Source: Gaiellasilicea sp963784895 (GTDB lineage: Bacteria; Actinomycetota; Thermoleophilia; Gaiellales; Gaiellaceae). From it: 64,000 bases of DNA. A model generated the notes under the pieces. It made no database searches. It saw only the letters and a list, made by a program, of their open reading frames with translations, and was not told the origin of the DNA. The stretch lies in the NCBI GenBank assembly GCA_963784895.1, contig CAWATM010000006.1, positions 62,001-126,000 of the forward strand, written 5' to 3'. Of this stretch, positions 51,099 to 57,888 are shown piece after piece (the first letter of the stretch is position 1; each line of letters opens with the position of its first letter). The translations under genes and the position numbers were made by a program.

Positions 51099-52295
51099 TT
51101 ACGAGGCGGGTGCGAGGGCGCCTGGCGTGTAGACGCCGAGCGGGTTCCAGAGCAGGTAGCCGCGGGCGCCCATCAGGCGAGCGGCCTCGATCTGCGCCTT
51201 CACTTCCGAGAGTCCGTACTCACGGCCGTAGGAGAAGTCCTGCAGCCAGGGGATCAGCTCCGCCTTGCCCTGCTTCAGCTCGCGGCGGAAGTCGGCGAGC
51301 GACCACTCGACCGTCGCCCCGGGAGCGGCGTTCGGATCCTCGAGTCCGTATTCACCCGCGCCGTAGTGCGAGGGGTAGACCATCGGGTAGATCGCGTCGA
51401 CGTACTTCGAGAGCCGCCTTGGGACCTGGCCGATGCCGAGGTCGCGCGTGGCCGAGAGGCCAAAAACGTCGGCAGAAACGCGAACACCGAGCGGCTTCAG
51501 GCGCTCCCGCGCGTAGTGGACGAACTGCGCGATCACCCAGCCGGGCGCGGTCGTCGTCTTCCTCGGATAGACGATCGAGTCGACGTCCCCGTCGGTCGGG
51601 AAGCGAACGTAGTCGAACTGGATCTCGTCGAAGCCGGCGCGCGCCGCCACCTCCGCGATCGAGACGTTGTAGTCCCAGACGCGCTTGTCGTACGGGTTCG
51701 TCCAGCCGAGGCCGGCGTGGTTGTGCCAGATGGAGCCGTCCGGGTTCTTGATCGCGTACTCAGGCTTGCCCTCCGAGAGCCGCGGATCCTCGAACGTGAC
51801 GACGCGGCCGATCAGGTAAACGCCTTTGCGGTGGATCAGCCTCGCCGCCTCGCGGGGCCGGTAGTAGGGCCGGGCGGCGCCGACCTTCGTCGCCAGCGGC
51901 ACCGCCGACGGGATGAAACCGATTTCGCCGTTCTCGTCCTTGACATCGAGCTGGATCGTGTTCATCCCCTCGTCGACGAGCTCCAAGTACTCCGCGAGCT
52001 TGCCGTCGAGCGACGCCAGCGCCATCGTGACGTGGATCCCGCGCACCTCGTCTGGAAGCGCGCGCGGCTGCTTCACCGCCACGGGCTTGGCTGCGGGCTT
52101 CGCCGCCGGCTGCTCCTTCGCTTCGGTGGCGGCCGCGCCGTCGTCGTCGATGACGAAGCGGGCGCCGAGCGTTGCCGTCGCGGTCACGCCGAGCAGGACG
52201 CCGAAGGCGACGGCACGACGGCGCCGACGGCGGCGGCGCGCTGCCTCACGCCGCGCGCGAAAGCGCTCGTTCGGCTCCATCTGCTCGAACAGCAT
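51099..52295 (-). CDS. Membrane-anchored putative glycoside hydrolase (DUF4015)
   Basis: 398 aa. Arg-rich N-terminus, signal-anchor helix (about 28-46, AVAFGVLLGVTATATLGA), Ala/Pro/Lys linker, then a TIM-barrel DUF4015 domain from about 80: LVDEGMNTIQLDVKDENGEIGF, DYNVSIAEVAARAGFDEIQFDYVRFPTDG, SADVFGLSA, IYPMVYPSHYGAGEYG. DUF4015 proteins are predicted glycosidases with Asp/Glu catalytic residues (Asp in FDYVRFP is a candidate); substrate unknown. ATG at 52295 chosen; GTG 52301 or ATG 52280 are also possible. Confidence 0.8.
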   Translation of the reverse strand: MLFEQMEPNERFRARREAARRRRRRRRAVAFGVLLGVTATATLGARFVIDDDGAAATEAKEQPAAKPAAKPVAVKQPRALPDEVRGIHVTMALASLDGKLAEYLELVDEGMNTIQLDVKDENGEIGFIPSAVPLATKVGAARPYYRPREAARLIHRKGVYLIGRVVTFEDPRLSEGKPEYAIKNPDGSIWHNHAGLGWTNPYDKRVWDYNVSIAEVAARAGFDEIQFDYVRFPTDGDVDSIVYPRKTTTAPGWVIAQFVHYARERLKPLGVRVSADVFGLSATRDLGIGQVPRRLSKYVDAIYPMVYPSHYGAGEYGLEDPNAAPGATVEWSLADFRRELKQGKAELIPWLQDFSYGREYGLSEVKAQIEAARLMGARGYLLWNPLGVYTPGALAPAS

Positions 52296-52310
52296 CGACA
52301 CGGGGCGGGA

Positions 52311-52339
52311 ACAGTATGTGGAAAACGTCCGCTTTGCAA
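52311..52339 (-). promoter_or_regulatory. Predicted promoter of the DUF4015 gene
   Basis: Minus strand TTGCAA (52334-52339), exactly 17-nt spacer, TACTGT (52311-52316): a near-consensus vegetative promoter, rare in such GC-rich sequence. Predicted start of transcription about 52304, giving a leader of under 10 nt. Confidence 0.6.
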
Positions 52340-52358
52340 CGGACCTTAGAATCCTCCG

Positions 52359-52925
52359 GTGGTTCTTTCCGACGTGACGATCGGCCGCTTCCTCGACGAG
52401 GGACGGATCGAGGTCGAGCCCTACGACGCGTCGCTGATGCAGCCGTCGAGCCTCGACGTGCGCGTCGACCGCTACTTCCGCGTCTTCCGCAACTCCCGCT
52501 ACCCCTTCATCGACGTCAAGCAGGAGCAGGAGGAGCTGACGGAGCTCGTCGAGATCGACGACGAGACGCCGTTCATCCTGCATCCGGGCGAGTTCGTCCT
52601 CGGCTCGACGCTCGAGCGCGTCCGACTGCCCGACGACCTCGTCGCGCGGCTGGAGGGAAAGAGCTCGCTGGGTCGGCTCGGCCTGCTGATCCACTCGACG
52701 GCCGGTTTCATCGACCCGGGCTGGGACGGCCACGTCACGCTCGAGCTCTCGAACGTCGCCAACCTCCCGATCACGATCTACCACGGGATGAAGATCGGCC
52801 AGCTTTCGTTCGTGCAGCTGACCGAGCCGGCTGAGAAGCCCTACGGCTCGGGCGGCCTCGGCTCGAAGTACCAGGGCCAGAAGGGGCCGACGCCGAGCCG
52901 CTACTGGAGGAATTTCGAGCAGTGA
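52359..52925 (+). CDS. dcd: dCTP deaminase, probably bifunctional (dCTP deaminase/dUTPase)
   Basis: 188 aa. Core GKSSLGRLGLLIHSTAGFIDPGWDGHVTLELSN holds the catalytic Glu and substrate-binding residues and resembles the mycobacterial enzyme that converts dCTP to dUMP in one step; C-terminal GSKYQGQKGPTPSRYW closes over the nucleotide. GTG start; a TAGAAT -10-like box lies 6 nt upstream (52347-52352), so the mRNA may be leaderless. Divergent from the DUF4015 gene. Confidence 0.93.
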   Translation: MVLSDVTIGRFLDEGRIEVEPYDASLMQPSSLDVRVDRYFRVFRNSRYPFIDVKQEQEELTELVEIDDETPFILHPGEFVLGSTLERVRLPDDLVARLEGKSSLGRLGLLIHSTAGFIDPGWDGHVTLELSNVANLPITIYHGMKIGQLSFVQLTEPAEKPYGSGGLGSKYQGQKGPTPSRYWRNFEQ

Positions 52926-53815
52926 GGATCCTCGTCACCGGCGGAACCGGCTTCGTCGGCCCTGCGATCGTCCAGCGGCTCGTCAACGACGGGCGGACGG
53001 TGCGCCTGCTCGAGCACACCCCGGGGGCGAGCGCGGGCTTGCCGAACCAGGAGGCCGTTCCGGGCGCGATGACCGACGCGGCGAGCCTGCGCGAGGCGGT
53101 CGAGGGCCAGGACGCCGTCGTCCACCTCGTCGCGATCCTGAACGGCAAGCCGGAGCAGTTCCGGAGCGTGATGGAGCAGGGGACGCGCGACCTGCTCGCG
53201 GCCGCGCGGGCGGCAGGCGTGAGGCGGTTCGTGTTGATGTCGGCGCTCGGGACGGACGAGGAGACGAAGGAGCTCGTCCCCTACTACGGCGCCAAGTGGC
53301 AAATGGAGCAGGACACGAAGGCGTCCGGGCTCGAGCACGTGATCTTCCGGCCGAGCTTCGTCTTCGGCCGGGAAGGGGGCGCGCTCGGGCAGTTCAAGCG
53401 GATCGCGAAGCTGGCTCCGGTGACTCCGATCGTCGGGCCCGGGACGCAGCGGATTCAGCCGATCTGGGTCGAGGACGTGGCGGCGTACTTCGCCGCGGCG
53501 ATCGAGAAGCCGGACGCGGCGAACCGGACGTTCGAGCTCGGCGGCCCCGATGTGGTCACGTGGAACGAGTTCTGGTCGCGGCTGAAGCGGGCGCAGGGAG
53601 CACACCGGCCGAGCATCCACCTTCCCTTCGGGCTGATGCGGGCGCAGGCGGCACTGCTCGAGCTGCTGCCGAAGCCGCCGGTGACGCGCGACCAGCTGAA
53701 GATGCTTGCTGCCGGCGACAACATCGTCTCGAACTCGGACGCCGTCGACACCTTCGGCCTCCCGCTCGTCCCGCTCGACGAGCAACTGCGCCGCGCGACG
53801 ACCAAAGGCGCCTAG
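52922..53815 (+). CDS. NAD(P)-binding atypical SDR (NDUFA9-like) protein
   Basis: 297 aa Rossmann-fold protein. N-terminal dinucleotide motif VTGGTGFVGPAIV (residues 5-17), then DAVVHLVAILN, FVLMSALG and the active-site-region YYGAKWQMEQ (Tyr-x-x-x-Lys). FRPSFVFG and IWVEDVA follow. Resembles complex I NDUFA9-like and NmrA/epimerase proteins; reaction unknown. GTG start overlaps the dcd stop by 4 nt. Followed by the gene-free region. Confidence 0.85.
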   Translation: MRILVTGGTGFVGPAIVQRLVNDGRTVRLLEHTPGASAGLPNQEAVPGAMTDAASLREAVEGQDAVVHLVAILNGKPEQFRSVMEQGTRDLLAAARAAGVRRFVLMSALGTDEETKELVPYYGAKWQMEQDTKASGLEHVIFRPSFVFGREGGALGQFKRIAKLAPVTPIVGPGTQRIQPIWVEDVAAYFAAAIEKPDAANRTFELGGPDVVTWNEFWSRLKRAQGAHRPSIHLPFGLMRAQAALLELLPKPPVTRDQLKMLAAGDNIVSNSDAVDTFGLPLVPLDEQLRRATTKGA

Positions 53816-53824
53816 TCCGCGCGG

Positions 53825-53853
53825 GACGTGTGGGGTCCTGGCCCCGACACGTC
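53825..53853. repeat. Palindromic element with GGGGTCCTGGCCCC core, second copy
   Basis: Outer stem GACGTGT/ACACGTC (7 bp) around the core GGGGTCCTGGCCCC (53832-53845). The core is identical to that at 30642-30655 but the outer stem sequence differs while pairing is kept, indicating selection for the hairpin rather than for sequence. Confidence 0.7.
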
Positions 53854-53880
53854 TGCCGCGGCCAATGCGAGGAGACAGAC

Positions 53881-53904
53881 GGAAGGCCGCTTTCGCGGCC
53901 TTCC
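53881..53904 (-). terminator. Intrinsic terminator-like hairpin of the minus-strand RNA
   Basis: GGAAGGCCGC-GAAA-GCGGCCUUCC on the minus strand: perfect 10-bp stem with a GNRA tetraloop, followed by the pyrimidine-rich GUCUGUCUCC. On the plus strand the loop is UUUC and the tail GAUCUUU, so it may also serve the upstream plus gene. Confidence 0.65.
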
Positions 53905-54039
53905 GATCTTTCGGTACCAGCCTGTATTGGCAGAGACGCTTCCTGCCGAAGCGGCGCGATTGGATGTCACGAAGACATCGTTCCGCGGGCCCCCTACGCT
54001 GGCTAGACGATTCCCCTTGCAGGTCCTAGGGGCACGTCC

Positions 54040-54081
54040 CTACCGGCTGACACCTCCACTGCCCGTACTGGAAATCTCCAC
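54040..54081 (-). CDS. 13-codon micro-ORF in the candidate RNA
   Basis: GTG start at 54081, 8 nt after a perfect 10-nt anti-16S match AAAGGAGGTG, the strongest Shine-Dalgarno in the window; encodes MEISSTGSGGVSR then TAG. It could be a leader peptide, a ribosome-docking decoy or chance. No similarity recognised. Confidence 0.3.
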   Translation of the reverse strand: MEISSTGSGGVSR

Positions 54082-54085
54082 TGCC
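54054..54085 (-). repeat. Direct repeat GGCAGTGGAG x2
   Basis: Two exact 10-mers, 54054-54063 and 54076-54085, spaced 22 nt start to start, within the candidate RNA. Either copy's GGCAG can pair with CUGCC at 53929-53933, so two alternative closing stems are possible. Confidence 0.5.
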
Positions 54086-54128
54086 GGACCACCTCCTTTC
54101 CGCGGATATCGAGAATGTAGCAGGCGAT

Positions 54129-54437
54129 CTAGACGTCAATGCGAACCCAGCCGTCCTCGATCCGGACCGGGAACGTCTCGACCGGCTCGTACGCCGGCAG
54201 CGTCAGCGCCCGGCCCGTCGCGATGTCGAAACGCGAGCCGTGCCGTGGGCAGATCGCGACACACGTGTCCGGCTCCCACTCACCCTCGCAGAGCGGCCCG
54301 TCGTCGTGCGAGCAGCGATCCTCGATCGCGTAGTAGCTGCCGTCGCAGTTGTAGACGCCGATCGCGAGCGGACCCGACCAGATGATCTTCACGTGCCCCG
54401 GCGGCAGCTCCGCGACGGGGCAGACGTCGACGGTCAC
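54129..54437 (-). CDS. Rieske-type [2Fe-2S] ferredoxin
   Basis: 102 aa, small soluble Rieske protein. Cluster motifs CSH (Cys-x-His) and CPRH (Cys-x2-His), with CEGEWEPDTCVAI between. GTG start at 54437 overlaps the sufU stop by 4 nt; a longer open frame upstream is a shadow of sufU/sufS. In actinobacterial SUF operons such a ferredoxin (SufD-side partner) commonly follows SufU; it probably donates or carries electrons in Fe-S assembly. Confidence 0.9.
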   Translation of the reverse strand: MTVDVCPVAELPPGHVKIIWSGPLAIGVYNCDGSYYAIEDRCSHDDGPLCEGEWEPDTCVAICPRHGSRFDIATGRALTLPAYEPVETFPVRIEDGWVRIDV

Positions 54438-54862
54438 GAAATCGTCAGGTCGTCGCCCTGCGTCCACTCGTCCGGGAGCGGCGTCCCCTTCGCCTTGTGC
54501 AGCGCCACTTTCAGCACGCCGAGCCCGAGGATCGCGCACTTGAGCCGCACAGGTGTCAGCGGGATCCCGACCTCCTCGAGCAGCTCCTCCTTCCGCATCT
54601 GCGCGACGTCCTCGGCGCTCCGCCCGACGACGATCTCGGTCAGCATCGACGTCGCCGCCTGCGAGATCGCGCAGCCGCGCCCCTCGAAGCCGACCTCCGA
54701 GATCGTCTCGCCGTCGAACCGGAGCGAGACCGTCACCTCGTCGCCGCAAAGCGGGTTCTGGCCCTCCGCCTGCGCGTCGGGGGCGTCGAGCAACCCGTGC
54801 CCGCGCGGGTTCTTGTAGTGGTCGAGGATGACCTCGCGATAGAGCTGGTCGAATTCGGACAC
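54434..54862 (-). CDS. sufU: SufU-type Fe-S cluster assembly protein
   Basis: 142 aa. Zinc/Fe-S scaffold family related to IscU: N-terminal LYREVILDHYKNPRGHGLL, Cys in NPLCGDEV and GRGCAISQAATSM, and the C-terminal Cys in VRLKCAILGL, the three-Cys plus Asp set of SufU. It accepts sulfur from SufS. 18 nt after sufS; 4-nt overlap with the Rieske gene. Confidence 0.95.
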   Translation of the reverse strand: MSEFDQLYREVILDHYKNPRGHGLLDAPDAQAEGQNPLCGDEVTVSLRFDGETISEVGFEGRGCAISQAATSMLTEIVVGRSAEDVAQMRKEELLEEVGIPLTPVRLKCAILGLGVLKVALHKAKGTPLPDEWTQGDDLTIS

Positions 54863-54880
54863 GTCTACGCTCGATCGCCC

Positions 54881-56125
54881 TCAACCAAGGTGCTGCTTGA
54901 CCTTGTGCAGGCCCTCGACCAGCCGGTCGATCTCCTCGGGGATCGTGTAGAGGTAGAAGCTCGCGCGCGTCGTCGCGGCAACGCCGAGACGTGCCATCAG
55001 CGGCTGCGTGCAGTGGTGGCCGGCGCGCACGGCGACGCCTTCCCAGTCCAGGATCTGCGCAACGTCGTGGGGATGGATCCCGGCGACGTCGAACGAGACG
55101 ATCCCGGCACGGCGCTCGATGGGCGGGCCGAAGACCTGCACGAAGTCGAGCTCCGCAAGCTTCGCCAGCGCGTACTCGGTCAGCTCGTGCTCGTGGCGCT
55201 CGATCGCGTCGAGGCCGATCTCGGAGAGATAGTCGATCGCGACCCCGAACCCATACGCCTCCGCGATTGCCGGCGTGCCGGCCTCGAATTTGTACGGCAG
55301 CTCGTTCCAGCTCGTCCGCTCCAGCGCAACCGAGCGGATCATCTCGCCGCCGAGATTGAACGGCGACATCTGCTCGAGCAGCTCCGCGCGGCCCCAGAGG
55401 GCGCCGACGCCGCTCGGGCCGCAGAGCTTGTGCGAGGAGAGCGCGAGGAAGTCGCAGCCGAGCGCCTGGACGTCGAGCGGCCGGTGCGGCGCCGCCTGCG
55501 CGGCGTCGACGACCATGATCGCGCCCTGCTCGTGCGCCCACGCGGCCAGCTTCTCGACCGGGTTGATCGTCCCGAGCGAGTTCGAGACGAGGTTGTTGGC
55601 GACGACCTTGACCTTCCCGGACGCCGCGATCCCGTCGAGCGCGTCCAGCTGCAGCTCGCCGGCGTCGTCGATCGGGATGTGCCGGAAGCTGGCGCCGGTG
55701 CGGTTGGCGACGAACTGCCAGGGGACGAAGTTGGAGTGATGCTCGAGCTCGGTGATCACGACGACGTCGCCGGGGCCGAGGTTGTCGAGCCCCCAGGCGT
55801 ACGCGACGAGGTTGATCCCCTCGGTGGCGCTGCGCGTGAAGACGATCTCGCGGGTCGCGGGCGCGTTCACGAACGCCCGCACCTTCTCGCGGGCGCCCTC
55901 GTAGCCCTCGGTCGCGCGCTCGGCGAGCCGGTAGACGCCGCGGTGCACGTTCGCGTAGCGGTGCGCGTAGAAGTCGTGCATCGCATCCAGCACCCGGCGC
56001 GGCTTCTGCGTCGAGGCGGCCGAGTCGAGAAACGCGACGGGCTTGCCGTTCGAGAGCTCCTCGAGGTAGGGGAAGTCCGCGCGGATGCGCTGGACGTCGA
56101 GCTTCGCGTCGGCGGTTACGGCCAT
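54881..56125 (-). CDS. sufS: Cysteine desulfurase SufS
   Basis: 414-aa PLP enzyme that releases sulfur from cysteine as a persulfide. YANVHRGVYRLAERAT, ITELEHHSNFVPWQ, VDAAQAAPH, the Schiff-base Lys in SSHKLCGPSGVG and the active Cys in RAGHHCTQPLMARLG. ATG at 56125 is preferred to a longer start at 56173. First gene of the sufS-sufU-Rieske set; no sufBCD in the window. Confidence 0.95.
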   Translation of the reverse strand: MAVTADAKLDVQRIRADFPYLEELSNGKPVAFLDSAASTQKPRRVLDAMHDFYAHRYANVHRGVYRLAERATEGYEGAREKVRAFVNAPATREIVFTRSATEGINLVAYAWGLDNLGPGDVVVITELEHHSNFVPWQFVANRTGASFRHIPIDDAGELQLDALDGIAASGKVKVVANNLVSNSLGTINPVEKLAAWAHEQGAIMVVDAAQAAPHRPLDVQALGCDFLALSSHKLCGPSGVGALWGRAELLEQMSPFNLGGEMIRSVALERTSWNELPYKFEAGTPAIAEAYGFGVAIDYLSEIGLDAIERHEHELTEYALAKLAELDFVQVFGPPIERRAGIVSFDVAGIHPHDVAQILDWEGVAVRAGHHCTQPLMARLGVAATTRASFYLYTIPEEIDRLVEGLHKVKQHLG

Positions 56126-56141
56126 GCCGTCATCGTACGCG

Positions 56142-56756
56142 TCACCCGCGCGGGTCGACCTTGCCGTTGCCATGGGCGCGCTCGGCGATCTCGCGCTCGC
56201 GCTCGACCGCAGTCGCCGCGCCGTCGAGCAGCTCGGCGAGCAGCTTCATCCTCGTCCGCTCCGAGGTCAACTGCAACAGCCGCTGCTTCAGCTCGGGGGC
56301 GAACTCGAAGCGGCCGGCCAGCTCGAAGGAGAGCTGCGGCACGTCGAGCCGCGGCTCCTCGACCTCGGCCCCGGTCAGCTCGACGAGGCGCTCGTAGAGC
56401 TCGAGCGCGTGCTCGGTGTCCTCCGGGTCGGCGCTGTCAGGCTCGTCCACGAGCTCCTCCACGATTCCGGTCTGGAAGGAACGGCCCCCGGTCAGCTCGA
56501 CCAACCGAAAGCGCTGCCGACCCTCGGCGACGATGTTCAGCCGCCCGTCGTCGAACTTCTCGAGTACTTCGGTGACCGCGGCGCGCGTGCCGATCTCGCG
56601 CAGACCGTCATCGTCGGCGAAAACGAGCCCGAACTCGCGCTCGTCGGCCAGGCACTCGCCGATCAACTCCTGGTAGCGGTCCTCGAAGATGTGCAGCGGG
56701 ATCTGCTCTGTCGGGAGCAGCACGATCCCGAGCGGGAAGAGGCCGAGCTCGCTCAT
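56142..56756 (-). CDS. LON substrate-binding domain protein
   Basis: 204 aa, stand-alone version of the Lon N-terminal (PUA-like) domain: LGLFPLGIVLLPTEQIPLHIFEDRYQELI, FDDGRLNIVAEGRQRFRLVEL, then a helical tail (QRLLQLTSERTRMKLLAELLDGA). Lacks the AAA and protease domains. Proposed role in peptide or substrate binding; unproven. ATG at 56756 chosen by homology to LON-like N-termini. Confidence 0.85.
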   Translation of the reverse strand: MSELGLFPLGIVLLPTEQIPLHIFEDRYQELIGECLADEREFGLVFADDDGLREIGTRAAVTEVLEKFDDGRLNIVAEGRQRFRLVELTGGRSFQTGIVEELVDEPDSADPEDTEHALELYERLVELTGAEVEEPRLDVPQLSFELAGRFEFAPELKQRLLQLTSERTRMKLLAELLDGAATAVEREREIAERAHGNGKVDPRG

Positions 56757-56767
56757 CGCGACAAAGC

Positions 56768-57412
56768 CTAGACGCGCTCGAAGGCTGCGATCCGGAAGAG
56801 CGGACCGTTTCGCTCCGAGACGCGGGCGAGGCCCTGAGTCTCGACGGCGCCCTCGATCGCGGCCTGCGGATGAACGAAGACGCGGAAGCGGCGACCGCGC
56901 AGGCGCAGGTACCCGTTCACCGTCGCCAGGCCCGCCCGCGCCCACCAGACCTGCCGCGGGAAGCTGAGCACGAGCGCCTGGCGGGCGAGCGAGGCGGCGA
57001 TCCCGGCGAGCGCCACCCCATCCGGCGTGCAGCAGACGACCTTGTTCAGGACGACGATGTCGGAGGAGCCGACAGACGCGGGATCGGCGACGAGGTCGGC
57101 CGTCCTGAAGGACATGCGCTCGCCCACACCGGCCTCGGACGCGAGTTGCCGCACGAACGGCTCATAGTCCGGCAGCAGCTCGACTATCTCAGCCGACTCC
57201 GCTCCCGCCTTCAGCAGCTCGAGCGCCACCTGGCCGACGCCGCCGCCGATCTCGAGCACACTCGCCCCGTCGACGCCCCGCGCGGCGGCTCTCCTTGCGA
57301 GCGAGCGCGCCATCGGGTCGGCGCCCTTGCGGCGGTACTTGCGCGCGTCGCTTTCCGCCGTCTTCCTGCCGAAGAACTCTTCCTGCCCGTGCCGGGCGCA
57401 GCAGCCGGTCAC
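56768..57412 (-). CDS. Class I SAM-dependent methyltransferase (magnesium-protoporphyrin methyltransferase-like)
   Basis: 214 aa. N-terminal CCARHGQEEFFGRKTAESDARKYRRKG with paired Cys is like small-molecule O-methyltransferases related to BchM; SAM motif LEIGGGVGQVALELL and VVLNKVVCC follow. Substrate unknown. GTG at 57412 overlaps the MaoC stop as GTGA. Confidence 0.78.
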   Translation of the reverse strand: MTGCCARHGQEEFFGRKTAESDARKYRRKGADPMARSLARRAAARGVDGASVLEIGGGVGQVALELLKAGAESAEIVELLPDYEPFVRQLASEAGVGERMSFRTADLVADPASVGSSDIVVLNKVVCCTPDGVALAGIAASLARQALVLSFPRQVWWARAGLATVNGYLRLRGRRFRVFVHPQAAIEGAVETQGLARVSERNGPLFRIAAFERV

Positions 57413-57858
57413 ACCCGCCGCCGACCGAAGTGGCCGCGCGACGTCATCGCCATCACGGTGACGCCGTCCTGATTCACCATCTCGCCCCGGATCCGGACGG
57501 TGCCCCGGTCCGGCCGGGTCGCGGACGGGGTCGTCTCGAGCACCGTCAGCCTCCCGGAGAGCGTGTCGCCTGGGCGCACCGGAGCCAGCCAACGGAGCTC
57601 CTCGATCCCAGGCGAGCCCATAGCTGCGGCACCGTCGAGGAGAGAGTCGACGTAGAGGCGCATCCACATCGCGCCCGTGTGCCATCCACTCGCGATCAGG
57701 CCGCCGAAGACCGAGCTCTTCGCAGCCTCCGGGTCGACGTGGAACGGCTGCGGGTCGAACTGGCGCGCGAAGTCGAGGATCTCCGCCTCGCTGACCGTGC
57801 GGCTGCCGAGCTCGACCACCTGCCCGGGCGCGAGGTCCTCGAAGAAGAGCTGCGGCAT
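57409..57858 (-). CDS. MaoC-like (R)-specific enoyl hydratase
   Basis: 149-aa hot-dog fold protein. Hydratase 2 motif DPQPFHVDPEAAKSSVFGGLIASGWHT supplies the catalytic Asp/His pair. Acts on acyl-CoA or acyl-ACP thioesters in family members. GTGA overlap with the methyltransferase downstream; 30 bp from the divergent ettA start. Confidence 0.88.
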   Translation of the reverse strand: MPQLFFEDLAPGQVVELGSRTVSEAEILDFARQFDPQPFHVDPEAAKSSVFGGLIASGWHTGAMWMRLYVDSLLDGAAAMGSPGIEELRWLAPVRPGDTLSGRLTVLETTPSATRPDRGTVRIRGEMVNQDGVTVMAMTSRGHFGRRRV

Positions 57859-57888
57859 CCGCTCAGCCTATGGTTATCGTGCCCGGGC

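Larger units (their letters stand above)
53881..54110 (-). ncRNA. Candidate structured non-coding RNA, family not recognised
   Basis: Minus-strand unit of about 230 nt starting after the Rieske gene. Features in order: AAAGGAGGTG (54090-54099), 13-codon ORF, two direct repeats GGCAGTGGAG, hairpin CCCCT/AGGGG, hairpin GATGTC-UUCGU-GACATC, hairpin CGCUUC-GGCAG-GAAGCG, a 3' CUGCC that can pair with the 5' GGCAG as a closing stem, and the terminator. Boundaries are approximate. Size resembles orphan actinobacterial RNA classes such as raiA, but I cannot assign it. Confidence 0.45.
53816..54128. other. Gene-free convergent spacer with dense RNA structure
   Basis: 313 bp between convergent gene ends, much longer than other spacers here. 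It holds the GGGGTCCTGGCCCC hairpin (53825-53853), a 10-bp terminator (53881-53904) and, on the minus strand, an apparent structured transcript (53881-54110). No conserved protein-coding ORF is visible in either direction apart from a 13-codon micro-ORF. Confidence 0.6.

Noticed and set aside
53938..53948. GGCAGGAAGC on the minus strand, reminiscent of the SRP RNA apical sequence
   Set aside because: The complementary 5' arm of SRP RNA is missing; the bases form a simple 6-bp hairpin CGCUUC/GAAGCG instead.
54054..54085. Two direct 10-mers as a possible mini CRISPR
   Set aside because: Only two short copies with a 12-nt gap and no cas genes; better explained as part of the RNA structure.
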